DNA of 64,000 bases from Acinetobacter lanii (GTDB lineage Bacteria > Pseudomonadota > Gammaproteobacteria > Pseudomonadales > Moraxellaceae). Each line of letters opens with the position of its first letter. Positions within the stretch are counted from its first letter, which is position 1. This document shows positions 44,694-53,921 of this stretch, piece by piece. The translations under genes were made by a program, and so were the position numbers. The DNA is taken from the NCBI RefSeq assembly GCF_011578285.1, contig NZ_CP049916.1:2976001-3040000 (forward strand), written 5' to 3'. Below the pieces are notes generated by a model, which saw nothing but the letters and a program-made list of their open reading frames with translations, searched no databases and was not told where the DNA came from.

Positions 44694-45025
44694 TCCGTAT
44701 CGATGAAATCTGGTTGTCTACCCAGCCCATGGACATGCGTGCGGGTATGGATACGGCCATGGCGCAGATTATGAAAGCCTTTGGCTCAATCAAACCGCAT
44801 TGCGCCTACCTGTTCTGTAATAAACGTGGTCATCGTATGAAAGTGCTGGTACATGATGGACTGGGCATCTGGCTGTGTGCCAGGCGGCTGGAACAGGGAA
44901 AATTCCACTGGGCTAAAGTTCACCAGGGTGAAAACGTAGCTCTCAGTCCAGAACAGTTACAGGCACTAATTCAGGGTTTGCCCTGGCAGCGCATTGGACG
45001 ACAGCAAGTGGTAACAATGCTCTAA
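44690..45025 (+). CDS. tnpB: IS66 accessory protein TnpB
   Basis: 111 residues with the IS66_Orf2 pattern WLSTQPMDMRAGMDTAMAQI, LFCNKRGHRMKVLVHDG and GIWLCARRLEQGKFHW. It is intact and of normal length. It is required for transposition in characterised IS66 elements although its mechanism is unclear. Confidence 0.95.
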   Translation: MIRIDEIWLSTQPMDMRAGMDTAMAQIMKAFGSIKPHCAYLFCNKRGHRMKVLVHDGLGIWLCARRLEQGKFHWAKVHQGENVALSPEQLQALIQGLPWQRIGRQQVVTML

Positions 45026-45099
45026 ACTAGGCTGCTACATTCTGCTATTCTCCAAACGTTCTATTTCCTCTGCGTCATGACCTCAGGCATACTGCGGTC

Positions 45100-46705
45100 A
45101 TGAAAATGCTGCCTGATTTAAGCCAACTCACCCATGAACAACTGCTGGAATTTACCCGGCAGTTGGCGATGCAGCATAAGTCTCTGGCACAATCAAATCA
45201 AGAATTAGAAAAATCAAACCAGCAATTGGATGCCAAAGTTCAGCATCTTTCTATTCTCAATCAAAAATACGAGCATGAACTGGCGCTGTTTAAAAATCAT
45301 AAATTCGGCAGTAAAAACGAACATCTTACCGCAAAACAAATCCATCTATGGGACGAAGCGGTCGAAGAAGATATCGCAGCGCGTTGATCTAGAATTAGAA
45401 CGATTAAATGCAGATAAAACCGATGCAGTGACACAGAAAGCCACAGTCAACAAACCTAAACGTCGACTGCTGCCAGATCATCTACACACCATCCGTATTG
45501 AGCATGAACCTGCATCAACCCAATGCAGTTGTGGCTGCCAGTTACGTCGTATCGGCGAAGATATCAGTGAAAAACTGCATTTCAGACCGGCACAGTTCTA
45601 CAAGGAACAGCATGTCCGTGGCAAATGGGTCTGTGATCAGTGCGACACTCTGACTCAGCAAGCGATGCCTGCCTATGTGATTGATAAAGGCATTGCTTCA
45701 CCTGAATTGCTCAGCCATGTGCTGGTATCGAAGTATGCCGATCATTTGCCGCTGTACCGTCAGCGCCTGATCTATCAGCGGGCGGGCATTGATCTGTCCA
45801 GATCTACTTTATCTGACTGGATTGGTCGCTGCGGTGTGGAACTGGAACCTCTGGCCAATGCCTTAAAACAGGTGGTGCTGCAACAGCGGGTGATCCATGC
45901 CGATGAAACGCCGGTCACCATCATGCGGATGGGTGATGATGAGAAAAAACCGAAGAAAGGTTATGTCTGGGCCTATGCCACTACACAGTACAATCCAGTT
46001 CAGGCAGTGATCTATGACTTTCAGGATAGTCGTTCAGGTCAGCATGCTGAAGCGTTCCTGAATGGCTGGCAGGGTCATCTGGTCTGTGATGATTACAGTG
46101 GTTATAAAGCACGCTTTAAATCAGGCCAGGTCATTGAGGTGGGCTGCATGGCACATGCACGTCGTAAATTCCATGAACTGTATGTGACCGGGAAAAGTCA
46201 GATCGCTGAACAGGCATTAGTGCTGATTCAGAAACTGTATGCCATAGAAGCAGAACTCAGGAAAAAGACCGATGGTACAGCAGAACATCGCCGCGAATAC
46301 CGGCAACAGCATAGCCAAACGGTGATGCAACAACTGTATGAATGGCTCAGCCAACATTATCTGGCGGTGCCATCGAGTTCTCCAACTGCCAAGGCGATCA
46401 ATTACAGCCTAAAACGTTGGCAGGCACTCTGCCGCTATCTGGATGATGGCAATTTGCCTATAGATAATAACTGGATTGAAAATCAGATGCGCCCCTGGGC
46501 GTTGGGACGTAAGAACTGGCTGTTTGCTGGCTCGCTGCGCAGCGGCCAACGAGCTGCCAATATCATGACTTTAATCCAGTCAGCAAAGCTGAATGGACTG
46601 GATCCGTATGCCTATTTAAGTGATGTGCTGAAAAGGCTGCCGACGCATAAAGTCACCCAAATAGAAGAATTACTGCCACACCGCTGGAAATCCGACCAAA
46701 ATTAA
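45100..46705 (+). pseudogene. tnpC: IS66 transposase TnpC, frameshifted
   Basis: The N-terminal part (from ATG 45100, a coiled coil of LAQSNQELEKSNQQLDAKV type, then KFGSKNEHLTAKQ) ends early at TGA 45385-45387. The frame one base later continues VDLELERLNADKT to 46705, with the zinc-binding block CSCGCQLRRIG, HADETPV (first Asp) and DDYSGYKARF (second Asp). One extra base near GCAGCGCGTTGAT explains the break. The joined protein would be about 535 residues, normal for TnpC. Confidence 0.88.
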
Positions 46706-46744
46706 AAAATAGGCATGGGATTCAGCGGACGCTTACCGTGCAGC

Positions 46745-46828
46745 AACTTCAGCCACACTATGACCTTTCTCAGTGAATTGTTTTACTGCTTCAATTTTGA
46801 ATTCTTCAGGATATCGTTTACTGCTCAT
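46745..46828 (-). pseudogene. IS3 OrfA, 5' part
   Basis: From ATG 46828 (GAGGTG ribosome-binding site upstream) it encodes MSSKRYPEEFKIEAVKQF and TEKGHSVAEV, 28 codons, then meets the IS66 duplication. It continues in frame at 44183. Confidence 0.9.
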
Positions 46829-46910
46829 AAGCACCTCGTTAATTAGCCATTTTATCTAACTAAAGGGTGTCTACGAAATCGGTGGCTATTCACCACTAAT
46901 GTTTAAATAG

Positions 46911-46960
46911 AGCCAAACTTAAAATTAGAACTACTTTGTTTTTAAATTAGAACAATTAAT
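46911..46960. repeat. About 50-bp divergent direct repeat, copy A
   Basis: AGCCAAACTTAAAATTAGAA followed by CTACTTTGTTTTTAAATTAG resembles 48926-48972 (AGCCAAACGCAAACTTAGAG, CTACTTTTTTTAAATTAAAA) at roughly four of five positions. It sits between the IS3 end and an IS5 fragment. Possibly a remnant of native spacer. Confidence 0.5.
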
Positions 46961-47454
46961 AGAGCTCTTTCATAAGTCATTTTTCACTCAGTTCCATGTT
47001 GTAGATTCCAGCAATTAAATTGAATCTTAAGCCTAGTCTTTTGCCTCGATTACGATATCGCTCAGCAAGGATTTTAAAGGTTTTCAAACTGCCAAATACA
47101 TGCTCAATTCCAATTCTTCTTTTATTGATTTCTTGATTGTAAATTTTTAGCTCGGGATCTAGTTTGCAGTGCTTCTTTGCTTTTAGAGGCAATAAGCTAT
47201 TCGGATATACTGCATAAATCCCTTGATAGCCTTTATCTGCAAGGATAAAGGCACCTGCCGGAATCTGATGCAAGTTTCGCTTGAAAAGTTCGAAATCATG
47301 TACAGCACCACGACTTGTGCATAAACTCAGAACTTGCTGAGTTCTATAATGAATGATGGCCTGTACTTTGAAAGTATGTGCCTTCTTCTTCCCACTATAG
47401 CTTTTCTTCTGTTTTTTTAGGTCTTTGTATTGGGATTTCTGTGGCATCTACGAT
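46961..47454 (-). mobile_element. Truncated IS5-family element
   Basis: The end AGAGCTCTTTCATAAGT (46961) resembles the AGACCTCTTGCGAAAGT repeat of the element at 39877. The other end is missing, cut at 47455 by an IS3. It is related to but clearly different from the 39877 copy. Confidence 0.85.
46977..47454 (-). pseudogene. IS5-family transposase, 5' truncated
   Basis: The coding remnant begins IVDATEIPIQRPKK (first catalytic Asp) in one phase and continues QKKSYSGKKKAHTFKVQ in the next phase after a run of seven A residues, then FILADKGYQGIYAVYP (second Asp) and GIEHVFGSLKTFKILAERY (Glu). The N-terminal HTH domain is lost. The phase change at the A run is at the same place as in the element at 39918. 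Confidence 0.85.
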
Positions 47455-47492
47455 TGAACCGTACCGGGTTTGTCGGAGACTTTTTATTTAAG

Positions 47493-48395
47493 TTAGGCCA
47501 CCTGACCTAACGGGTTAATCTTATCATAGTAGATTACTTCAAAATCAAAAGGTGATACATAACCCAGTGCACTATGTACACGTTCTTTATTGAACCAATC
47601 TACCCAATTTAGTGTCGCAAGTTGTACATCCGCTAAACCTTGCCAATCTGCTTTTAAATATTCAATCACCTCTGTTTTGTATAAGCCATTCATCGTTTCA
47701 GCCAAAGCATTATCGTATGAATCACCGGTCGTACCGACTGATGCTCGTAAATTTGCTGCTTCTAAACGATTGGTATAACGAATGGAAAGATATTGCACGC
47801 CTCTGTCACTATGATGAATCACGTTCTTTGGCATGCCTCGATCATGCAATGCTTGCTCCAGTGCATCGAGCACCATGTCTGTATTCATACGTGTTGATAC
47901 TTTCCATCCAACAATTGCTCGTGAGAACACATCAATAATAAAGGCGGTATAGACCCAGCCTGAATTTGTTTGAATATACGTGAAGTCAGCGACCCACAGC
48001 TGGTCAGGCTGATCAGCACTAAAATTGCGTTTCACCAAGTCATCTGCTCGTTTTTGATCATCCCGGCTACGGGTCGTTTGTTTATTCTTACCTCGCCAAA
48101 CACCTTGTATACCTAGCTTTTGCATCAATCGAGCAACTGTACAGCGCGCAATAATATAGCCTTCACGTTTCAGTTTTTGCCAAACTTTACGTACACCATA
48201 TCGACCTGAACTTTCCTTCCAAATTCGTTTAATTTGTTCAGCATGATGCAAGTCATGTAAATCTCGTTTCGCTCGATGTTCTGGATTGTCCGCGAGGTCT
48301 AAAGTTCGGTAATAGGTTGAAGGTGCGATAGGTAAAATTCTACAAATCGCCTCGACTCCGTACAGCTCTTTATTATTATGGATAAAATCCACCAT
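47493..48395 (-). CDS. IS3-family transposase OrfB
   Basis: 300 residues, intact. The HTH_21 region includes SSGRYGVRKVWQKLKREG, and the rve integrase core has Asp in LWVADFTYIQ, Asp in HHSDRGVQY and Glu in NALAETMNGLYKTEV. The start shares its A with the OrfA stop (TAATG), so it can be made by reinitiation or as a frameshift fusion. Confidence 0.93.
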   Translation of the reverse strand: MVDFIHNNKELYGVEAICRILPIAPSTYYRTLDLADNPEHRAKRDLHDLHHAEQIKRIWKESSGRYGVRKVWQKLKREGYIIARCTVARLMQKLGIQGVWRGKNKQTTRSRDDQKRADDLVKRNFSADQPDQLWVADFTYIQTNSGWVYTAFIIDVFSRAIVGWKVSTRMNTDMVLDALEQALHDRGMPKNVIHHSDRGVQYLSIRYTNRLEAANLRASVGTTGDSYDNALAETMNGLYKTEVIEYLKADWQGLADVQLATLNWVDWFNKERVHSALGYVSPFDFEVIYYDKINPLGQVA

Positions 48396-48712
48396 TATTT
48401 GTGTGGGCGGTCGAGCTCCGCCTGGGCGAAAAAAGCGGCTGCTTTGCGTAGAATTTCATTGGCTCGTTGCAGTTCTTTATTTTCGCGTTCAAGTTGTTTA
48501 ATGCGTTCTTGGTCTGAAAGCTGCTGTACTTTGATTGGATTCTGTTGATTCAAATACTTCTGATGCCAGGAACGTAGTGTTTCAGGAGTACAGCCAATCT
48601 TAGGTGCAATTGCTGTGATTGCAGCCCAAGTAGAAGGATAATCTTTTTCAGATTCAATCAATAATTGAACCGCTCTTTCTCTGATTTCAGGGGTATATTT
48701 TGGTTTTGTCAT
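48395..48712 (-). CDS. IS3-family transposase OrfA
   Basis: 105 residues: an HTH_Tnp_1 domain (TPEIRERAVQLL, CTPETLRSWHQKYL) followed by a leucine-zipper region (QERIKQLERENKELQRA). It binds the element ends and multimerises. It is distinct from the OrfA of the IS3 at 43102. Confidence 0.92.
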   Translation of the reverse strand: MTKPKYTPEIRERAVQLLIESEKDYPSTWAAITAIAPKIGCTPETLRSWHQKYLNQQNPIKVQQLSDQERIKQLERENKELQRANEILRKAAAFFAQAELDRPHK

Positions 48713-48760
48713 TGGGACATTCTCTCAAGAAAGTTGGTCTCCGACAAACCCGGTACGGTT

Positions 48761-48853
48761 CATGTTGAAAATATCAATAAAATGAATAAGAAGTAGATTT
48801 TACACTGATCGAATTATGCTTACACCATCATTCTTTGAAATGAGAACACGCCC
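48761..48853 (-). mobile_element. Right-end remnant of the IS427-like element
   Basis: 93 bases matching 15650-15742 with two differences, ending AAATGAGAACACGCCC followed by TA, in the same orientation. The transposase part is missing, cut by the IS3 at 48762 just before the OrfA start codon. Confidence 0.93.
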
Positions 48854-48925
48854 TAGGCTTATTTATATGCATCCCGGCCATCACCCTAAAAGCTTTTCAA
48901 ATGATTTATCAGAAACCCTATGTAT

Positions 48926-48972
48926 AGCCAAACGCAAACTTAGAGCTACTTTTTTTAAATTAAAACATTTAA
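48926..48972. repeat. About 50-bp divergent direct repeat, copy B
   Basis: Partner of 46911-46960. It lies in the 255-bp non-coding stretch 48854-49108 between the island and pilus cluster 2, in which nothing else is seen. Confidence 0.5.
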
Positions 48973-49108
48973 TATCAGTGATTTAAGTGTTTTTAAATAT
49001 AACCTAGAACTTTAATCTAGCTATATTAACTTGGCATCAAATCTCAGATGTTCAATAAAAAGCTGGCAATTTAATATCAACCAAAATGAAAAGATAAATG
49101 CCCTAATA

Positions 49109-49567
49109 TCATTTCCCATCCCAGTTCGATGTGGCTGAAAGTGTGCAAGTCGTTTGAGCCTTAACCCAACATTTTTCGCCCTTATTATTTAATTTCAATA
49201 CACCATTTCCCGCCTGAATCGTATTGGTCATCGGTATTGCCGTTAGAGTCCAACTATTTTGTGTTACATCAGACAATGTCACGCTGTATAGCGAATCTCC
49301 ACTAGCAGGAATTTGAGTGGAATGACCAACATCTGATAACTCTATAGGAACCCGTGTTCCACCTAAATTTTTTAAAAAACTAAAATTAGCAATTTTATAA
49401 CGTTGTAGTGTGCCTGAGAGCTCAACAAGCTCCGTTTGAGCTTCTACCCTTTTGGTTTTAACCACATATTGTTGATATGAGGGATAAGCAATCGCCGCCA
49501 AAATACCAATTACAGCCACCACAATCATCAATTCAATCAATGTAAATCCTTTTATTATTTTTACCAT
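49109..49567 (-). CDS. pilE: Type IV pilin-like protein PilE (cluster 2, second copy)
   Basis: 152 residues. Normal prepilin leader MVKIIKG then [20 protein letters not shown] with Glu5. The C-terminal cysteines (GEKCWVK and TTCTLS) and the end ATSNWDGK match the cluster-1 homologue, from which it differs at about half of the positions. It is the last gene of cluster 2 and overlaps its neighbour by seven bases. Minor pilin or pseudopilin. Confidence 0.9.
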   Translation of the reverse strand: MVKIIKGFTLIELMIVVAVIGILAAIAYPSYQQYVVKTKRVEAQTELVELSGTLQRYKIANFSFLKNLGGTRVPIELSDVGHSTQIPASGDSLYSVTLSDVTQNSWTLTAIPMTNTIQAGNGVLKLNNKGEKCWVKAQTTCTLSATSNWDGK

Positions 49568-50025
49568 TGCTCAGCCCCAGCACAATCTAATGCAATTGTT
49601 GTTCCTTTCTTTTTACATTTTAAATCTTTGCTATTCATTACATAACTGTGTAATTGTGGGTCAGTTGCTACTGCTCTCATCACCCAACTGTGTCCTGTTG
49701 CAGTCGAATCTTTCAAGGAAACGGCGTTATTGTCACCATCATAGACGGATATCTCATATTTTATTTCCGTACCCGTTGCGCCTTTAGGCAATACAGTTTG
49801 ATCGGTATTAATACTAAAGCCCAAATAGTTAAAGTTTCTTGACTTATGACGCTCGAGATTTGTCGCAATATCTTGCATCATTTGTCTTGCTGTGGCTTCG
49901 CTGTTCCTACGGATATAGGTTTGATAGCTCGGAATTGCAATCGCAGCTAAAATTGCAAGAATAACGACCACAACCATTAACTCAATCAGCGTAAAGCCTT
50001 TAGAAAATTCATTGTTATTTTTCAT
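49561..50025 (-). CDS. pilE: Type IV pilin-like protein PilE (cluster 2, first copy)
   Basis: 154 residues. Leader [10 protein letters not shown] then [20 protein letters not shown] with Glu5. The globular domain is shorter than in the cluster-1 counterpart and ends with two cysteines (LKCKKK and LDCAGAEQW). It follows pilY1 by nine bases. Same expected role in the tip or priming complex. Confidence 0.9.
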   Translation of the reverse strand: MKNNNEFSKGFTLIELMVVVVILAILAAIAIPSYQTYIRRNSEATARQMMQDIATNLERHKSRNFNYLGFSINTDQTVLPKGATGTEIKYEISVYDGDNNAVSLKDSTATGHSWVMRAVATDPQLHSYVMNSKDLKCKKKGTTIALDCAGAEQW

Positions 50026-50034
50026 ATCTAGACT

Positions 50035-53000
50035 CTACTTAAATGCTTGATACCAGCGTTGTGGGATTAAACACATTTTTGAATCTACTTTGCCTGTTAC
50101 ACCTGTTTTATGGGTTAGTCCTATTTGACCCGCCGATAAACAATAATTACCGTTATCTTGTGAACTGGTAGTAGGGTTAGCACCACCTACATCTGTGCAG
50201 GACTCTCCTACACATTTGGTTGGTACCACTGCAGTGGCTTGCAAACCTGCCCCGATTGAACAACCATCTCCGGTTGTACATTCAACTTCATTGTTGTTCT
50301 GATTAGGTTCTTCGCCCACTGGCGTTGCATATTTTTTACACTGACCATATGGCATGCAGAAAGTATTTAGGAAACTTTCACCTTTAATGCCCGCACCACA
50401 CTGCCCACCAATCCCCGCTTTACTTGAATCGAAAATTGACACATATAATCTATAATTGGCTACAACCGGCGAAGAAATCACTTTTGCACTTTGTATAGCT
50501 GTGCCATTTTTAAATTTGTAATACCAACCATTTGCCGTATAAGGAGCAACTGAAGTTGTATCATCAATACGATTTTCTTGAGTAATTTCATTAAGATCTG
50601 TTTTTCTCAAGATGGTTTTTAAGGTATAGCCTTGCGTATATAAACCACTTGCGGTGACATCTTTATCGTAAATATTATAAATTGCATCGTAGTCATAGCT
50701 CGAACTCGTTGAATACTCTTGCATAGGTAGACTACGGTTACCACTGCCGATCGAAACTACTGCAAAACTTTTACCTGCTTCATCATAAATGGAGAAAGCT
50801 GGCATTTCATAAAAGCGTGGACTTTTAGCCCCATCATGTAAATCCAATAGCGTGTGAACATTCTGAACAAATGCGCCAAGTGTGCCAGCTTGATTATTCA
50901 AATCTATTCTAAAGACTTGCCCACCTAAATCACCAAAATAAAGATGATCTGTTAAGCCGTCACTATTGCGATCTTCCGTTCGAATCTCACTGACCACACT
51001 GTATTTTAAATTTGGACTCTCGGTACCAATCACACCTGAATTGGCTTCTTTTGAACTCGTAACAGCAGATGCACTTGTCCACCACAGCAAATCACCATTT
51101 TCGGCATCAAACATATACACACCAGCACCTTGCGCAAGTGTCGGGTTATAGTTCGGATTTTCATAACCCGCATAAGCAAGCTTGTTTCCGAAACTATCAC
51201 GAGCATCCCCATCTACGCCACCTGCATCATAGCCGCCACCCACGAACATAACACGTTTACGTGAATTGCCCCACTTCACCCAAGCAATGGTAGGTTTAGA
51301 CCAACTCTGTCCCATATAGTGCAGCTCATTAAAAGTTTTACTACTACCGTTGTAATAAACTTTTTTATCTGCAGGTGAAATATGGAACATCAATTTTGGG
51401 GCATTCATATTTTGTAAATCAAGTGCATAATAGCTGCGCCCACCCATCCTTAAACCACCATAAACATGCTGTTTACCTGACTTATTTTCTTTACCCTTCG
51501 CTACCGTTAAACTACCATCTGTTGCAATGACATATTCAGTATAGGACGTCCAAGGGCCATCAATTCCATAAAAAAGTTTATCCAAACCACCAGTGGTTAA
51601 ATCAGATTTAAGAAATGCCTCTTTCTGATTTTCAACCATTTCATTCGGAACAAAGGCAAATTTTTCTTCACCAGTCTCAGCATCAACCACATGTAAAAGA
51701 CCTTGGGTTGAACCAAATAAAATATAATCTTCACGTTGTTTTGTCGTAATCAACTGTTGATCATAGTCATAGACAACTTCACCCTTATTGGTCAGCAGCA
51801 AGGGAGACGAATGCATCACCGCACCAATCTGCCTAAGTTCAGGATTCGGTTGACTCAAGTTTATATTGTTCAAATTTGTTGGGTCTACGCTATAGCCCAA
51901 TAATGAAATTAAATGAGCTCGGCTAGGATCAGCTTTATATGCTGAATCTAGAGCATTTAAGTCACTTACGCGTATTTGTCGGAGTGTCGTTCCCCCTTTA
52001 AATTGAGCTGCATCTTTTGAATCAACAATTCGATTGGTGAGGACTTTACGATTTTCTGTATTTTTATCATTCAGCTTTAATTTAAGCTGCGACCAAACAC
52101 CACCCTTTAAGGCAAATTTTCTGCTCCCGATAGTATTTTCGTCACCATCTGCGGCACTTGGGCTGATGGATGTAGACCATAAATCAAAATGATCTATTAG
52201 ATTTCCATGGGTATCTAAAATTGTATTTTTATTTTTATCGATTAATTGACCATTATCATTAATATCGTATTTTTTAAGATTTCCAATCCACGTTTGATAG
52301 CTTTTATCAGGGGTCGGCTGAAATTGAGGATAGTAGGCGGTTGACTGTAGAACAGACGGGTTGAGTGAGTCTTTTGCGACCGTCGGTGAGCCTGTGGTTA
52401 CAGATGGAATATCTGCAGAAATCGAATCGATAAGCGCTTGAATACTATTAACAATATCTTCTGATTTACTGCCTGAATACCATCCGCCTTTACCTCTAAT
52501 ACCCAGCTTAGCTGCATTTTTTACACTTGCACTTACGCCTGTGACAGCATCTACTTCTTGCTCAGTAGTAACAGAGGACGGTATTCCATTGAAATCATTA
52601 CCAAAACCGACCATCGCCGTCTTAAATGAAACTTTCGCTGGATTACGCGAGGCGTCAACTAAAATCTCAGCTAGCTTTAAACTACAATCACTGCCTGAAT
52701 CACTATCAGTACACATTAATTCTGAGGCTTTATTCCCAAGAGCTGATCTGATCACATAAGAACTATCCGAACCATTATTCGGCTCTCCATCTGTAAGCAT
52801 ATAGATGGCTTGTCCATGACAAGCTTTATCAGAATCCTCGTAATCTAATTGTTTATTAATAGAACTAGGATTTGAATACCTTGATTTATCTGTAACTTTT
52901 GCAGTATCGGTGGAGTAAGCAAATCCTGAGATTACATCAATGGCGTTGCGCTGTCTTTCAGTTGGATCGAACCAAAGTTCGCGTCCTGACGAAGCGTAAT

Positions 53001-53910
53001 CAGATAATCTAACCAGAGGCGGATTATAAGAAGATGCTTGTGGGTTCCAACTACTGTTTGGTCCATCTTGACACCATGCAATATCAATGTTCTGACCTGC
53101 TAAAGCACCGTCTGTCGCTTTATAGGTTCTATAATCATTCGCAGTATTGGTTAATGGAGATTTACAAGACCATGGATCACTTCCATCTAATTTCCTATTC
53201 CCCATACTCTGATAATATTTGCGCATCAATATATTTGAATTCGTATTTGTACCTAACAAATACGCTGCAACTTCTGCAAAAGAGCGGGCTGTAGGTGTTG
53301 CAGAAACACCTTTAAGTTTTGCTACCTCCTCAACCATCAAATCACGTTGAGTTTTGCCTGATGTTGCATCAATAATTTCGTTAAGAGGACGTGCAGGCAC
53401 GACTACCACACCCGCCCCCCCTTTGGAATGACCTAATGTTGATAGCCCTATAATATATTTACCATCTAATGCCGTAATTTTTTTTTGGGTATTCCCTAAT
53501 AGCACATCAATCATTGCATCTTTAACACGTGTTATTCGATCATAATATTGTTTTTGGTCACTTCCTAGACAGTGCACTCGATTCATCGATGTGACAAATT
53601 TATTATCTTTGCCATGTGTAATATTAACGGTATTGGTAATTCCCAATCCTGTATCTGTAACCCCCTTCGGTAAATCACAGGCATACCCGGATCCACTAAC
53701 TGTATCTACAGATCGATCCATGGATGTTGAAACGTCCAGCAAAAACATCAGCGTACGATCGCCCTCTTTGGCTTTTTGGTAGATTTCAATATCACTGGCT
53801 TGTACAGCACTGGTTAAAACTAAACCAGATAAAATAGCACTCATACTCGCAACTAAGACTTGGCGGGGTAAAAGTCTAGTCATCGATTCTAAAGTTAATT
53901 TTTTTTTCAT
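50035..53910 (-). CDS. pilY1: PilY1-type pilus tip adhesin (cluster 2)
   Basis: About 1291 residues from ATG 53910 (GGGGAAG upstream); the frame also opens at 53922. The signal peptide ends AVQA-S, then SDIEIYQKAKEGDRT as in copy 1. The von Willebrand A site is LLDVSTSMD (Asp59 onward). The C-terminal propeller keeps GSTQGLLHVV, GGRSYYALDL, GVYMFDAENGDLLWW and the calcium loop DRNSDGLTD at about 978-986. The tail is cysteine-rich (TTGDGCSIG, PTKCVGESCTD). It is a surface adhesin and extension factor with a head unlike copy 1. Confidence 0.93.
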   Translation of the reverse strand: MKKKLTLESMTRLLPRQVLVASMSAILSGLVLTSAVQASDIEIYQKAKEGDRTLMFLLDVSTSMDRSVDTVSGSGYACDLPKGVTDTGLGITNTVNITHGKDNKFVTSMNRVHCLGSDQKQYYDRITRVKDAMIDVLLGNTQKKITALDGKYIIGLSTLGHSKGGAGVVVVPARPLNEIIDATSGKTQRDLMVEEVAKLKGVSATPTARSFAEVAAYLLGTNTNSNILMRKYYQSMGNRKLDGSDPWSCKSPLTNTANDYRTYKATDGALAGQNIDIAWCQDGPNSSWNPQASSYNPPLVRLSDYASSGRELWFDPTERQRNAIDVISGFAYSTDTAKVTDKSRYSNPSSINKQLDYEDSDKACHGQAIYMLTDGEPNNGSDSSYVIRSALGNKASELMCTDSDSGSDCSLKLAEILVDASRNPAKVSFKTAMVGFGNDFNGIPSSVTTEQEVDAVTGVSASVKNAAKLGIRGKGGWYSGSKSEDIVNSIQALIDSISADIPSVTTGSPTVAKDSLNPSVLQSTAYYPQFQPTPDKSYQTWIGNLKKYDINDNGQLIDKNKNTILDTHGNLIDHFDLWSTSISPSAADGDENTIGSRKFALKGGVWSQLKLKLNDKNTENRKVLTNRIVDSKDAAQFKGGTTLRQIRVSDLNALDSAYKADPSRAHLISLLGYSVDPTNLNNINLSQPNPELRQIGAVMHSSPLLLTNKGEVVYDYDQQLITTKQREDYILFGSTQGLLHVVDAETGEEKFAFVPNEMVENQKEAFLKSDLTTGGLDKLFYGIDGPWTSYTEYVIATDGSLTVAKGKENKSGKQHVYGGLRMGGRSYYALDLQNMNAPKLMFHISPADKKVYYNGSSKTFNELHYMGQSWSKPTIAWVKWGNSRKRVMFVGGGYDAGGVDGDARDSFGNKLAYAGYENPNYNPTLAQGAGVYMFDAENGDLLWWTSASAVTSSKEANSGVIGTESPNLKYSVVSEIRTEDRNSDGLTDHLYFGDLGGQVFRIDLNNQAGTLGAFVQNVHTLLDLHDGAKSPRFYEMPAFSIYDEAGKSFAVVSIGSGNRSLPMQEYSTSSSYDYDAIYNIYDKDVTASGLYTQGYTLKTILRKTDLNEITQENRIDDTTSVAPYTANGWYYKFKNGTAIQSAKVISSPVVANYRLYVSIFDSSKAGIGGQCGAGIKGESFLNTFCMPYGQCKKYATPVGEEPNQNNNEVECTTGDGCSIGAGLQATAVVPTKCVGESCTDVGGANPTTSSQDNGNYCLSAGQIGLTHKTGVTGKVDSKMCLIPQRWYQAFK

Positions 53911-53921
53911 ATTCTTCCCCA

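Larger units (their letters stand above)
44184..46736 (+). mobile_element. IS66-family element, 2553 bp, inside IS3
   Basis: Perfect 15-bp inverted repeats GTAAGCGTCCGCTGA (44184) and TCAGCGGACGCTTAC (to 46736), flanked by an exact 8-bp duplication CGTGCAGC (44176-44183 and 46737-46744). It has the standard tnpA-tnpB-tnpC order. The tnpC frame is broken near 45385, so this copy is probably not autonomous. Confidence 0.95.
43102..46892 (-). mobile_element. IS3-family element interrupted by IS66
   Basis: Ends TGAATAGCCACC (43102) and GGTGGCTATTCA (to 46892), with CCA on both outer sides (43099-43101 and 46893-46895), a 3-bp duplication typical of IS3. Without the IS66 (2553 bp plus 8) it is about 1230 bp. 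The transposase is dead: two nonsense codons in the second frame and an IS66 in the first. Confidence 0.9.
47455..48762 (-). mobile_element. IS3-family element with 26-bp perfect inverted repeats
   Basis: TGAACCGTACCGGGTTTGTC (47455 onward, 26 bp in all) is the exact complement of the right end finishing at 48762. The element is 1308 bp with both frames intact. No 3-5 bp duplication is present, and the two flanks belong to different elements (IS5 fragment left, IS427 end right), so the present junctions arose by recombination or deletion. Confidence 0.92.

Noticed and set aside
43102..48762. Composite transposon bounded by two IS3 elements
   Set aside because: The two IS3 elements have different ends and transposases, and nothing but other IS sequence lies between them.
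31982..50025. PilE-like genes as the major pilin PilA
   Set aside because: They sit at the end of minor-pilin operons behind pilY1, and the glycosylated major pilin gene is expected elsewhere.
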